The notes under the pieces were generated by a model. That model was not told the DNA's origin. It saw nothing but the letters and a program-made list of their open reading frames with translations, and searched no databases. 16,573 nt of DNA, taken from positions 1 to 16,573 of the forward strand of contig CAWUIN010000067.1 of assembly GCA_963922535.1 (NCBI GenBank), read 5' to 3'. This document shows positions 1-6,928 of this stretch, piece after piece. The DNA is from Tectiglobus sp963922535. Lineage in GTDB: Bacteria > Pseudomonadota > Alphaproteobacteria > Rhizobiales > Hyphomicrobiaceae. Each line of letters begins with the position of its first letter. Position 1 is the stretch's first letter. The translations under genes and the position numbers were made by a program.

Positions 1-397
1 CGATGCGGCTGAGACCGCTTTCGTCTTTGTACCCGCCAACCTGATCAAGCTGGCTCAAGAGGCCGGTGATGGTTTTGCTGTCGCTGGCCGTCAGTTGATA
101 GTCAGGATTTGACTTGATTTTTTCGATAAGCCTTGAGGATTTTTTGTGCAACCGTTTCATTGGCGCCACCAGTTCATGGCGGAACGGCAATTCGGTTTCA
201 TATTCAAGCCAGTGAGCAATAATGCGCACTTCCGGCAAAACTTGCGCCAGAAAAATCTCAGCTTGCACCAGCGATAAATGCTCTTGAGCCCATACTGTCA
301 GCATATCAGCAAATTGAGCGTGTGTCGGGTGCAAAACCGGGTTGGAGCTCTGCGGTTCAACGCGTTTACTCTTTCTCTTTAGCTTTTTGTCGAGCAT
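1..397 (-). CDS. Hypothetical protein, partial (3' end outside window)
   Basis: An open frame runs on the minus strand from an ATG at 397 to base 1 without a stop, giving about 132 residues; the C-terminus lies outside the window. It starts MLDKKLKRKSKRVEPQSS, very basic, and then becomes a mainly helical, charged soluble protein with no signal peptide or membrane segment. I do not recognise the family. It lies on the element side of the integrase, so it is probably cargo of the element integrated at the tRNA-Asn gene. The Shine-Dalgarno is weak (AGGTG just upstream of the start). The length of uninterrupted frame and the normal composition make it a likely real gene, but its function is unknown. 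Confidence 0.6.
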   Translation of the reverse strand, partial: MLDKKLKRKSKRVEPQSSNPVLHPTHAQFADMLTVWAQEHLSLVQAEIFLAQVLPEVRIIAHWLEYETELPFRHELVAPMKRLHKKSSRLIEKIKSNPDYQLTASDSKTITGLLSQLDQVGGYKDESGLSRI

Positions 398-586
398 GAC
401 ACACCTGCATTTTTGCAATGACGAAATTTTCACAGCAAGTAGGCGATTCGTCCACCAAGCGTCCACAGAAATGAGCCGTCAATTGCTTGTTGAGGCCGCG
501 GGACTCACTTTTGGGGAATTCCTGTACAGATCAAAGTGTGAGCCACAGGCATCGTTTCATGGTTTTACCGTCGTGAACCTGGTGCC

Positions 587-757
587 ATGTCCGATCAACC
601 TGCAAAAGATAAACGGGATCGAATTGTTCACGCAATTCGCGTAGTTGCACGGCTGTGTCGGGAAAACCCACAATACCTACCGTTGCTACGCAGGCTGGAC
701 GCAGAGTTAAAGCAAATCGATGCCGATGCGGAGTTGCTCGCCCGCTATTTACCCTAA
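587..757 (+). CDS. Small charged helical protein, 56 aa, unknown
   Basis: A short frame encodes 56 residues, beginning MSDQPAKDKRDRIVHAIRVV and ending LLARYLP. The composition (Arg, Leu, Asp, Ala, heptad-like spacing) predicts two amphipathic helices, which is protein-like rather than random. It converges on the integrase stop at 791 with a 33-bp gap. The frame is open back to 542 but has no better start codon, and the ribosome site is weak. A different frame that is open across 471-644 overlaps its 5' end and competes with it. Position inside the element suggests a small accessory or regulatory gene; no family is recognised. Confidence 0.45.
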   Translation: MSDQPAKDKRDRIVHAIRVVARLCRENPQYLPLLRRLDAELKQIDADAELLARYLP

Positions 758-790
758 AAACACGCCTGCTCGCTTTAAAGACAACAGAAC

Positions 791-2158
791 TTAAGGCGCA
801 TCCATTGCCAGACATGCCGATGGCAGCCGATCAGCAACATCAAAGGTAATCTTTGCAAGCCAGTCACGCTTTTGTTCCAGTGACGCACCTTTTCCATACT
901 TTGGCCGATAATAGCGATGACCAAAAATATCTGCATTTATGCGTTCCGGAGGCTCAACAGCGTTGAAGCGATCTTGAAATGCATGGCGAAGACCATAGAC
1001 TGTCGCGCCATTGGGTGGCACCAAATCGTTTTCTCGCAGAAATTTATTTATTGCCGCAGAAAGATTATCGGGACAATCGGCATACTTTGGAAAACCGCCA
1101 TGTACGCGCATTAAGCGTTGCGCAGCCAGAAGGCTAACACCAAGCAATGGGATTTCACGTTCACGATTGTCCGTCTTCAATTGACGGTTTCTGCCGTCCT
1201 CTTCTTCGGACAGGTGTTTCAGAACAATATACGGTATTTCAACATCGAGCTTGATCCGATCTGCCGATAAGCTGGTCACTTCGCTCGGCCCCATGCCGGT
1301 TTCAACCATCATGTAAAATGCCAGCCGGGCCTCTTCATTGAGGCCATCAAGAGCGCCTGGCGCCAGGAGCGCATCACGTATAAATTCCGTTGGGTAAGGC
1401 AGGCGCGGGTTATGGCGCTCGCCTTTCAAGCGCAAACCGGCAAACGGTCTTTCCAATTCCAGCCGTAAATAATCACTCACCTCGTTAATCATCTTGTTCA
1501 AATGGCCGATGTCTTTGTTCGCGCTGCCAGGGTCCATTCTGTCGCCGACAACCCGGTTTTGCCACCACTCGCGGAAGCTGAGCGCGTCTGATCGCGTAAT
1601 TTGATCGATCGGTTTGTCGCCGATTAAAGCGATCAGACTGTTAACGGCCTTAATATGAGGATTGCGCCATTTACGAAGTTGATCGGGCGCCTTACGCCTG
1701 AGATCGGCGCGGTTGATGGCTTCATAGCGTTCGAAAAGGCTGCTCAGCAAAATCTTGGGCTTTTCAACGCCGCCAAGCACAGCTTCGACCGCCGGTGGCG
1801 ATTTGAGCAGCCCATTCTGTTCAAGCTGTTCGACACGACGCAGGATTTCTTCCAAAGGCCCGGCTGCAAGTTCATCGGCGGTGCGGTAATCCAGTTGCAG
1901 TGCATTGGCCCGCTTGCGGGCCTTATCGTAGGCGTGTTCCGCTTTCGCGTCGCCATCGCCTCGCAGCGTTGCCCAATAGCGCTCATTTTCAGCATCGATT
2001 TCACGGGCAATGAGGCCAGCCTCGGTGCGGTTCGATGTGCCGGTGGATTTCTGCACAAACTTTTTACCGACAAGCCCAATCAGGGCTGTCGGCACGCGCC
2101 GTTTGTAGTGATACTTGCCACGTAATTTGATGAGGTGATCAGTGTTATTCGTAACCAT
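791..2158 (-). CDS. Tyrosine recombinase (DUF6538-type phage/island integrase)
   Basis: Site-specific recombinase expected to insert and excise the element at the adjacent tRNA-Asn gene. The 455-residue length is normal for the family. The N-terminus (KYHYKRRVPTALI, about residues 15-27) is the DUF6538 arm-binding type, followed by a SAM-like core-binding region (about 135-240) and the catalytic domain (about 250-440). Visible catalytic positions are Lys328 (LKTDNREREIPL), Arg391 in YGLRHAF with Tyr388 where many members have His, His414 in FGHRYYRPKYG, and the probable nucleophile Tyr421. The first catalytic arginine is missing: the expected TG-x-R-P-S-E motif reads TGMGPSE with Gly290. The ATG at 2158 has only a weak Shine-Dalgarno. 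It is transcribed away from the tRNA and towards the element interior. Family is certain; activity is doubtful. Confidence 0.93.
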   Translation of the reverse strand: MVTNNTDHLIKLRGKYHYKRRVPTALIGLVGKKFVQKSTGTSNRTEAGLIAREIDAENERYWATLRGDGDAKAEHAYDKARKRANALQLDYRTADELAAGPLEEILRRVEQLEQNGLLKSPPAVEAVLGGVEKPKILLSSLFERYEAINRADLRRKAPDQLRKWRNPHIKAVNSLIALIGDKPIDQITRSDALSFREWWQNRVVGDRMDPGSANKDIGHLNKMINEVSDYLRLELERPFAGLRLKGERHNPRLPYPTEFIRDALLAPGALDGLNEEARLAFYMMVETGMGPSEVTSLSADRIKLDVEIPYIVLKHLSEEEDGRNRQLKTDNREREIPLLGVSLLAAQRLMRVHGGFPKYADCPDNLSAAINKFLRENDLVPPNGATVYGLRHAFQDRFNAVEPPERINADIFGHRYYRPKYGKGASLEQKRDWLAKITFDVADRLPSACLAMDAP

Positions 2159-2171
2159 GACACAAGCTCAA

Positions 2172-2207
2172 TGTGTGAACGTTTGTGTGATGATTTGTGT
2201 GAGAAAA
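2172..2207 (+). repeat. Three 12-bp iterons upstream of the integrase
   Basis: The heptamer TGTGTGA occurs at 2172, 2184 and 2196, spaced exactly 12 bp apart and so just over one helical turn. They lie between the integrase start (2158) and the tRNA 3' end (2271). This is where integrase arm-type sites or a recombination directionality factor/repressor would bind next to an attachment site. The repeat is seen directly; the binding role is inference. Confidence 0.7.
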
Positions 2208-2270
2208 ATGCCCAAAACTCAAGATATAAGGCTAATTTTGTTGAATTTTACGGGGAAATTTATAGAGGTT

Positions 2271-2300
2271 TGGCTCCGCGGGTAGGATTCGAACCTACGA
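2271..2300 (-). other. Probable attachment site core in the tRNA-Asn 3' end
   Basis: Tyrosine integrases of this kind commonly recombine in the T-arm and acceptor 3' half of a tRNA gene. Here the CCA-bearing 3' end of an intact tRNA-Asn points at the integrase 113 bp away, so the junction between chromosome and element should be within or just after this stretch. The second copy of the core would lie at the far end of the element, left of the window, so it cannot be seen here. Confidence 0.45.
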
Positions 2301-2345
2301 CCGATCGGTTAACAGCCGATTGCTCTACCACTGAGCTACCGCGGA
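2271..2345 (-). tRNA. tRNA-Asn (anticodon GTT)
   Basis: Read on the minus strand the sequence folds as a complete 75-nt tRNA with encoded CCA. The acceptor stem is TCCGCGG pairing with CCGCGGA, followed by discriminator G and CCA. The D-arm contains GCTCAGTGGTAGAGC, the anticodon loop CTGTTAA gives GTT (Asn), and the T-arm is GTAGGTTCGAATCCTAC. All stems are intact, so an element insertion at its 3' end has left the gene functional. Confidence 0.97.
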
Positions 2346-2578
2346 ATATTTTGGAATGAAAAAATATGATAGCAGATTAGATACTTGGATGCCAGTATAA
2401 AATTACATTTAATTACCATCCAAGATCATAAGGCTATGGTGCACCTTGAAAGTCAAGGAAACCTCGAAAAAAACAGGCACCGTTACGAAAACATCAATTA
2501 TATCGATGCTCCAAAGGGCCCAAAAGTACGATCATACGAGGTTGCCCAAACTCTATTCACCATGCTGGAACGTCATAA

Positions 2579-4261
2579 CTACATGCCGCTGTAATTGGGC
2601 CCCCCGCCGCCTTCCGGACACACCCAGGTGATGTTTTGCGACGGGTCCTTAATATCGCAGGTTTTGCAGTGGACGCAATTTTGCGCGTTGATCTGAAATT
2701 TCTTGGAACCGTTTTCATCTTCCAGAATTTCGTAGACACCTGCCGGGCAGTAACGCTGCGCAGGCTCTGCATATTCGGGCAGATTTACTTTAACCGGAAT
2801 ATCACCATCTTTGAGTTTCAAGTGGACGGGCTGATCTTCTTCATGGTTCGTGGCTGAAAATGCAAGATTTGTGAGCTTATCGAAGGTCAACCCCCCATCC
2901 GGCTTCGGATATTCAATTGGCTTCGATTGTGCCGCCCGCCTTAAAGAAGCGTAATCCACTTTATTATGATCTAAAGTATATTTGAGAGCAGTTTTGGGGA
3001 ATATCGTATTAAACCACATGTCAATACCGCCGGCGCCTATGCCAGCAACGGTGCCCAGCCTGGACCAGAGCGGCTTAACATTGCGCACTTTTTTGAGGTC
3101 CGCTGCGATCGGACCTTCGCGTACAGCCTGTTCATAAGCGGTTAATTTGTCGTGCTGGCGGCCATCTGCAAGTGCCTTAAAAGCGGCTTCTGCAGCATAG
3201 ATGCCTGACAGGATTGCGTTGTGGCTGCCTTTGATGCGCGGCACATTCACCATGCCGGCAGCGCAGCCTAAAAGCGCACCGCCCGGAAACACGAGTTGCG
3301 GTAGAGATTGCCAGCCACCTTCTGTCAATGCGCGTGACCCGTAGGCAATGCGATTGCCACCTTCAAAAGTTTCACGAATGGCAGGATGCGTCTTGTAGCG
3401 TTGAAATTCATCGTAGGGCGACAGATACGGATTGGTATAATCTAAGTGAACAACAAAGCCGACAGAAACAAGATTTTCGCCATAATGGTAAAGAAACGAG
3501 CCGCCGCCAGTTGCGTTATTCAGTGGCCAACCGAAAGTGTGCTGAACAAGGCCTGGCTTGTGCTGCTCTGGCGAGACCTGCCAGAGTTCCTTGAGGCCAA
3601 TTCCAAATTTCTGAGGCTGCGCATTACGGTCAAGCGCAAATTTGCGGATTACCTGCTTGGACAGAGAACCGCGGGCGCCCTCACCGAGCAGCACATATTT
3701 GGCGCGTAGTTCCATGCCAGGCTCGAATGTGTCCTTTGCCTGCCCATTTTTGCCGATCCCCATATCGCCTGTGATGACGCCCGTTACGGCGCCGTTTTCA
3801 TCGTAAAGAAGATCGCTGCCCGCAAACCCGGGAAAAACCTGCACACCGAGCGCTTCGGCCTGCTCGCCGAGCCAACGGACAATGTCACCGAGGCTGGCAA
3901 TATAGTTGCCACGATTATTCATGAGAGGTGGCATCAGGAATTTTGGCAGTGTCATATCGCCAGACGGCCCCAGATAGAGGAACCTGTCATGTGAGACCGG
4001 CGTCATGGTTGGAGCACCATTTTCCTGCCAGTCTGGCAGCAGCTGATTTAAGCCAACCGGATCAATTACCGCGCCGGAAAGGATATGGGCGCCAACCTCG
4101 GAGCCCTTCTCCAAAACTATCACCGATAGCTCCGTACCGGCGTCACGCGCCATTTGCATGAGCCGTATGCCGGCTGCAAGGCCCGATGGACCTCCGCCTA
4201 CGATCACAACATCGCATTCCATCACTTCGCGCTTTGGCAGGGAATTACCGTCTCCGGACAT
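2579..4261 (-). CDS. Electron transfer flavoprotein-ubiquinone oxidoreductase
   Basis: ETF-QO (the ETFDH family) takes electrons from reduced electron transfer flavoprotein, loaded by acyl-CoA and other dehydrogenases, and passes them to ubiquinone at the inner membrane. The 560 residues are full length. The FAD-binding dinucleotide motif VVIVGGGPSG lies at about 18-27. The C-terminal 4Fe-4S domain shows Cys505 (YCPAGVYE) and Cys529, Cys532 and Cys535 (CVHCKTC), the four expected cluster ligands, then the family ending WVCPEGGGGPNYSGM. The start is supported by AAGGAT nine bases upstream of the ATG. The leader at 4275-4308 is AT-rich and probably holds the promoter. It is transcribed divergently from the UDG gene and is not part of an etfAB operon in this window. 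Identification is firm. Confidence 0.97.
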   Translation of the reverse strand: MSGDGNSLPKREVMECDVVIVGGGPSGLAAGIRLMQMARDAGTELSVIVLEKGSEVGAHILSGAVIDPVGLNQLLPDWQENGAPTMTPVSHDRFLYLGPSGDMTLPKFLMPPLMNNRGNYIASLGDIVRWLGEQAEALGVQVFPGFAGSDLLYDENGAVTGVITGDMGIGKNGQAKDTFEPGMELRAKYVLLGEGARGSLSKQVIRKFALDRNAQPQKFGIGLKELWQVSPEQHKPGLVQHTFGWPLNNATGGGSFLYHYGENLVSVGFVVHLDYTNPYLSPYDEFQRYKTHPAIRETFEGGNRIAYGSRALTEGGWQSLPQLVFPGGALLGCAAGMVNVPRIKGSHNAILSGIYAAEAAFKALADGRQHDKLTAYEQAVREGPIAADLKKVRNVKPLWSRLGTVAGIGAGGIDMWFNTIFPKTALKYTLDHNKVDYASLRRAAQSKPIEYPKPDGGLTFDKLTNLAFSATNHEEDQPVHLKLKDGDIPVKVNLPEYAEPAQRYCPAGVYEILEDENGSKKFQINAQNCVHCKTCDIKDPSQNITWVCPEGGGGPNYSGM

Positions 4262-4346
4262 CGTGCAAATATCCTTAAATTGATTTAATATTTATGAATT
4301 AATCTCACAAGCCCGATGGCCGTCAAGGGGAGGGCGTCGAAGATGC

Positions 4347-4368
4347 GCGCTTCATAAGCGCTTCATAA
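4347..4368 (+). repeat. 11-bp perfect tandem duplication
   Basis: GCGCTTCATAA is present twice head to tail. Because 11 is not a multiple of three, the duplication shifts any frame crossing it. Confidence 0.8.
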
Positions 4369-4463
4369 AATGGCACTCGCCGGTTGCGGCAGATCAGGAT
4401 GAGTATTAACCTCCAGTATCCGCTACACCATTCGTCGCTAAATTCAGACAAGATTTGAGCGGC

Positions 4464-4487
4464 ATTGTCAGGATGATTGTCAGGATG
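4464..4487 (+). repeat. 12-bp perfect tandem duplication
   Basis: ATTGTCAGGATG is present twice head to tail, followed by ACAG, upstream of the UDG gene. It could be a slippage product or a pair of operator half-sites; nothing distinguishes these by eye. Confidence 0.8.
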
Positions 4488-4509
4488 ACAGAACATAATC
4501 GATGATGGG

Positions 4510-4563
4510 TTAGGCCGTGTCGTCAATTACCAGCTTCGCGCGGTAATTGACGACACGGCCTAA
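4510..4563. repeat. 22-bp perfect inverted repeat, transposon-end-like
   Basis: Two perfectly complementary 22-nt arms (4510-4531 and 4542-4563) enclose a 10-nt centre, AGCTTCGCGC. The outer ends read TA-GGCCGTGTCGTC and its complement with TA on both sides, which fits a solo end-pair or tiny MITE of a TA-targeting transposon (IS630/mariner-like). It could also act as a cruciform or regulatory hairpin. It has no T-tract, so it is not a standard Rho-independent terminator, and it sits in a divergent promoter region where a terminator would be unexpected. Confidence 0.75.
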
Positions 4564-4602
4564 GTCAGCTGCATTTATCATTTCAACAGTTACGTCAAAA
4601 CC

Positions 4603-5535
4603 ATGCATGATTTACCCGGCGCCGGCGATGCCAAACGAAATAAGCTTCTTGCAGTTCTTTCCTGGCAGTATGCCATGGGGGCCGATGAAGTCGTGCATGC
4701 GGATGCCGTCGATTGGCTCACACGCGACAATGCGCCCCCCATGCCGATATCTGCACTCATTAAGCAGCGTGCCACACCCAAACAGTCTGGCACCCAGTCT
4801 GACATCCAGCCTGGCACCGTTCGCCCGTCTTCATCTGTACCGTCAGGATCTGCAGCGCCAGCGGTGCCTGAGAGCACTCAAGCCCAAGCGTCTTTGACGA
4901 GAACTTTTATTGCGACTGCCCCGGAAGCAGGAGAGGCCAGCGCGAAAGAAGCTGCTCTGGCGGCTGCAACGCTGCAGGCCTTGCGCGATGCGCTTGCCGC
5001 ATTCGATGGCTGCGGCCTAAAGGCAACTGCAAAAAACCTTTGTTTTTTCCGAGGGGCCCAGCAGGCACGAGTCATGGTAATTGGTGAGGCACCTGGACGG
5101 GATGAGGATCGTTCAGGTGTGCCATTTGTTGGACGTGCCGGGCAACTCCTCGACAAAATGCTGAAAACGATTGGGCTGGACGATAGCCTCGTGCACGTGA
5201 CCAATGTCGTATATTGGCGCCCTCCGGGTAATCGTACGCCGACAGCTCAGGAAGTTCTCGTCTGCAAACCTTTTTTGCTGCGCCAGATTGATCTCGTCTC
5301 TCCTGAAATCATTATCGTGGTTGGCGGATCGGCCGCGCATGCTATTTTAGAGACAACGCAGGGCATCATGAAGTTGCGCGGCAATTGGCACGAAATCTCA
5401 ATGACAAACGGTGCTACGGTGCGCATCATGCCGACTTTGCATCCGGCGTATCTGCTGCGGACGCCGGCCGCCAAACGCTTGGTCTGGCGTGATCTGCTAG
5501 CTGTTCAGGATGCATTGCAGGCGGCGTCCGGGTGA
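4603..5535 (+). CDS. Family-4-type uracil-DNA glycosylase
   Basis: Removes uracil from DNA to start base-excision repair; the family is also annotated as SPO1 DNA polymerase-related. Of the 310 residues, about 1-45 are a conserved N-terminal tail (LLAVLSWQYAMGADEVVHAD), 46-125 a Pro/Ser/Ala-rich linker, and about 130-308 the glycosylase fold. Motif A GEAPGRDED is at 161-169, PFVGRAGQLLDKML follows, and the HPAYLLR motif is at 280-286. Two of the four cysteines that bind a 4Fe-4S cluster in classical members are replaced: Phe134 where FDGC stands for CxxC, and Trp205 in VYWRPPGNR. Cys137 and Cys221 remain. No good Shine-Dalgarno precedes the ATG at 4603; the N-terminal similarity supports this start. 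Assignment to family is firm; cluster content is open. Confidence 0.92.
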   Translation: MHDLPGAGDAKRNKLLAVLSWQYAMGADEVVHADAVDWLTRDNAPPMPISALIKQRATPKQSGTQSDIQPGTVRPSSSVPSGSAAPAVPESTQAQASLTRTFIATAPEAGEASAKEAALAAATLQALRDALAAFDGCGLKATAKNLCFFRGAQQARVMVIGEAPGRDEDRSGVPFVGRAGQLLDKMLKTIGLDDSLVHVTNVVYWRPPGNRTPTAQEVLVCKPFLLRQIDLVSPEIIIVVGGSAAHAILETTQGIMKLRGNWHEISMTNGATVRIMPTLHPAYLLRTPAAKRLVWRDLLAVQDALQAASG

Positions 5536-5657
5536 TTGGAGGCATATCTGTTGCTGGCAAGGTATGCGCGGCCAGTCAGATAAAAAGGGGCAAGACATCC
5601 AAAGCAGTTCTTATCGCTCGTTTGACAATGCTTTAGTCGGGTATATCGGAGTGTTGA

Positions 5658-6188
5658 ATGGTCAAGCTCGATGAAACCAGGGCCTTCCTGGCACTGAAAA
5701 TCGCGGTTCTGACGGTGTCTGACACACGAACGCTGGAAGACGACCAATCCGGCAGTATTATGGTCAGTCTGCTTGAGGAAGCAGGTCACAAAGCCGTTGA
5801 ACGTGCGATCGCACCAGACGATATCGCGCAGATACGCGCAAAGGTTGCAGGCTGGATTGCAAATCCGGATATCGATGTCGTCCTGACAACCGGCGGGACC
5901 GGCTTCACCGGTCGTGATGTTACGCCAGAGGCGCTCATGCCACTGTTTGACAAACATATAGATGGCTTTTCGGTCATCTTTCATATGATTTCTTATGAAA
6001 AAATCAGAACCTCCACCCTTCAGTCGCGCGCCTGCGCAGGGGTTGCCAATGGAACTTATATCTTCTGTCTGCCGGGCTCACCGAATGCGTGCCGCGATGG
6101 TTGGAATGAAATTCTCAAGTGGCAGCTTGACAACCGTCATCTTCCCTGCAACTTCGTCGAGATTATGCCGCGCATCATGGAGCGCTAG
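5658..6188 (+). CDS. moaB: Molybdenum cofactor biosynthesis protein B (MoaB/MogA-like)
   Basis: A molybdopterin-binding protein of the MoaB/MogA fold, acting in the cytoplasm at the molybdopterin adenylylation step of cofactor synthesis. The 176 residues are the usual length. Visible signatures are KIAVLTVSDTRT near the N-terminus, the molybdopterin-binding loop VLTTGGTGFTGRDVTPEA (about 75-92), the conserved segment FHMISYEKIRTSTLQSRA and the glycine/proline loop FCLPGSPNACRDGW. A CGGAG Shine-Dalgarno lies six bases before the ATG. No other moa/mog/moe gene lies beside it; it is 122 bp downstream of the UDG gene and probably has its own transcript. The TAG stop lies inside a short palindrome (6185-6204). 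Confidence 0.93.
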   Translation: MVKLDETRAFLALKIAVLTVSDTRTLEDDQSGSIMVSLLEEAGHKAVERAIAPDDIAQIRAKVAGWIANPDIDVVLTTGGTGFTGRDVTPEALMPLFDKHIDGFSVIFHMISYEKIRTSTLQSRACAGVANGTYIFCLPGSPNACRDGWNEILKWQLDNRHLPCNFVEIMPRIMER

Positions 6189-6204
6189 TGGTCTGTATCA
6201 CTAG
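6185..6204. repeat. Palindrome containing a recurring 11-bp motif
   Basis: CTAGTG and CACTAG flank eight bases at the 3' end of moaB. The left part, CTAGTGGTCTG (6185-6195), is the reverse complement of CAGACCACTAG, which recurs at 11851 and 12344. The region lies between convergent genes but lacks a T-tract. Confidence 0.6.
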
Positions 6205-6228
6205 TCCGTCTCTTGCCTGGCTCGAATG

Positions 6229-6858
6229 TCAGCAGGCGTGGATCATTGGGACTTGAGAGGCGGCAGTTTTTGGCAAGATGCCTTTCAAACGTGGATCATC
6301 TATGATTTCGACCTGCTGCTTGAATGGTTTGAAACCAAAGCTCTGGTAAAAGCCCAGCGCCCCCACGTAATCGAGCGTGCAGGTATGAACCCACATGCGC
6401 TTAATAGCGCGTGACCAGGCAATTTCCAAAGCCTGCGCCATCAGCCAGCCGCCAACGCCCTGTCCAATCAATTCACGGCCAAGCCCGAAGAACGCAATCT
6501 CACAGACAGCTGTTTCACGGTAGTCAAGCTCAAGAAGCCCGCAGGCGCTGTCATTATACATCACGGCATATACATTAACGCACGGGTCGTTGATAATGGC
6601 AGCTAAATGTCGATCGGACAATAACAGCCGCTCAGACCAAAGCCATTCGGTGCCGACATGCCGGTAAAGAGCACGATAGGCGGCAGGATCAACAACTGCC
6701 CACGCATCCAATTTGACGTCGAGGCGTGGTGGTTTGGCGACAACATTCGATTTGGCCAGCATTTCAAGGGATGTGACAACGGTTGCCAATTTATGTGGCG
6801 CAACATCATAATAACCGTTATCTGATAATATTGCGTTTCCTGTCATATTTATTTCCAA
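6229..6858 (-). CDS. GNAT family N-acetyltransferase
   Basis: Predicted acetyl-CoA-dependent N-acetyltransferase, 209 residues, soluble. The acetyl-CoA pyrophosphate loop reads IGQGVGGWLMAQAL (about 131-144), matching the Q/R-x-x-G-x-G/A signature. It is followed by the late-domain pattern VHTCTLDYVGALGFYQSFGFKPF (about 157-179) typical of GNAT proteins. The acetyl acceptor cannot be told from sequence. The start is uncertain: a TTG at 6858 has AGGAG four bases upstream, while the first ATG at 6846 is 16 bases from it; the TTG fits better. It is divergent from the nuclease operon with only 72 bp between starts. Shared regulation is possible, but nothing shows it belongs to the system. Confidence 0.88.
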   Translation of the reverse strand: MEINMTGNAILSDNGYYDVAPHKLATVVTSLEMLAKSNVVAKPPRLDVKLDAWAVVDPAAYRALYRHVGTEWLWSERLLLSDRHLAAIINDPCVNVYAVMYNDSACGLLELDYRETAVCEIAFFGLGRELIGQGVGGWLMAQALEIAWSRAIKRMWVHTCTLDYVGALGFYQSFGFKPFKQQVEIIDDPRLKGILPKTAASQVPMIHAC

Positions 6859-6900
6859 TCGTCTCCTGCCTTGGCATTGCTCAGCATCATTTTACTTAGG

Positions 6901-6928
6901 AAAGGAGCGGGTATAAAGGAGCAGGTAT
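6901..6928 (+). promoter_or_regulatory. Tandemly duplicated Shine-Dalgarno region
   Basis: Two 14-bp units, AAAGGAGCGGGTAT and AAAGGAGCAGGTAT, stand head to tail and differ at one base. The second AAGGAG is nine bases before the ATG at 6931 and is the functional ribosome-binding site of the nuclease gene. The first copy has ATA rather than ATG downstream and so has no start of its own. This duplication fixes the start at 6931 rather than at the upstream in-frame TTG (6871). Confidence 0.75.

Larger units (their letters stand above)
4262..4602. other. Divergent intergenic spacer with repeats, no convincing gene
   Basis: This 341-bp gap separates the divergent ETF-QO and UDG genes, so it should hold both promoters. 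It contains an AT-rich block near the ETF-QO start, an 11-bp tandem duplication (4347-4368), a 12-bp tandem duplication (4464-4487) and a 22-bp perfect palindrome (4510-4563). A 67-codon minus-strand frame (4323-4526) begins with TTG inside the palindrome and has no recognisable homology. If one copy of the 11-bp duplication is removed, its frame continues about 11 codons further, to a stop upstream of ETF-QO, so it could be a decayed small gene. Confidence 0.5.

Noticed and set aside
342..644. 100-codon plus-strand ORF at the left end
   Set aside because: Its 5' half runs antisense to the partial minus-strand gene and its 3' half overlaps the better 56-codon frame; the composition is not protein-like.
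2135..2359. Plus-strand ORF ending RVGFEPTTDRLTADCSTTELPRN
   Set aside because: This is the translated antisense of the tRNA-Asn gene, a well-known spurious ORF pattern.
2385..2594. 69-codon plus-strand frame between the tRNA and the ETF-QO 3' end
   Set aside because: It needs a TTG start, has no clear ribosome site, overlaps the ETF-QO stop by 16 bp and matches nothing I know. It is mildly protein-like near its end (KVRSYEVAQTLFTML) but not enough to call.
4275..4288. TTAA-N6-TTAA near the ETF-QO start, considered as a CtrA box
   Set aside because: The CtrA consensus needs a 7-bp spacer; this has 6 and lies in generally AT-rich promoter DNA.
4323..4526. 67-codon minus-strand ORF in the ETF-QO/UDG spacer
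   Set aside because: It begins with TTG inside the palindrome, shows no family motif and crosses two tandem duplications; at most a relic.
5622..5647. TTGACA followed by TATATC upstream of moaB, considered as a promoter
   Set aside because: The spacer is only about 14 bp, too short for a standard sigma-70 promoter.
5505..5984. 159-codon minus-strand ORF over moaB
   Set aside because: Shadow of moaB, which has strong family motifs on the plus strand.
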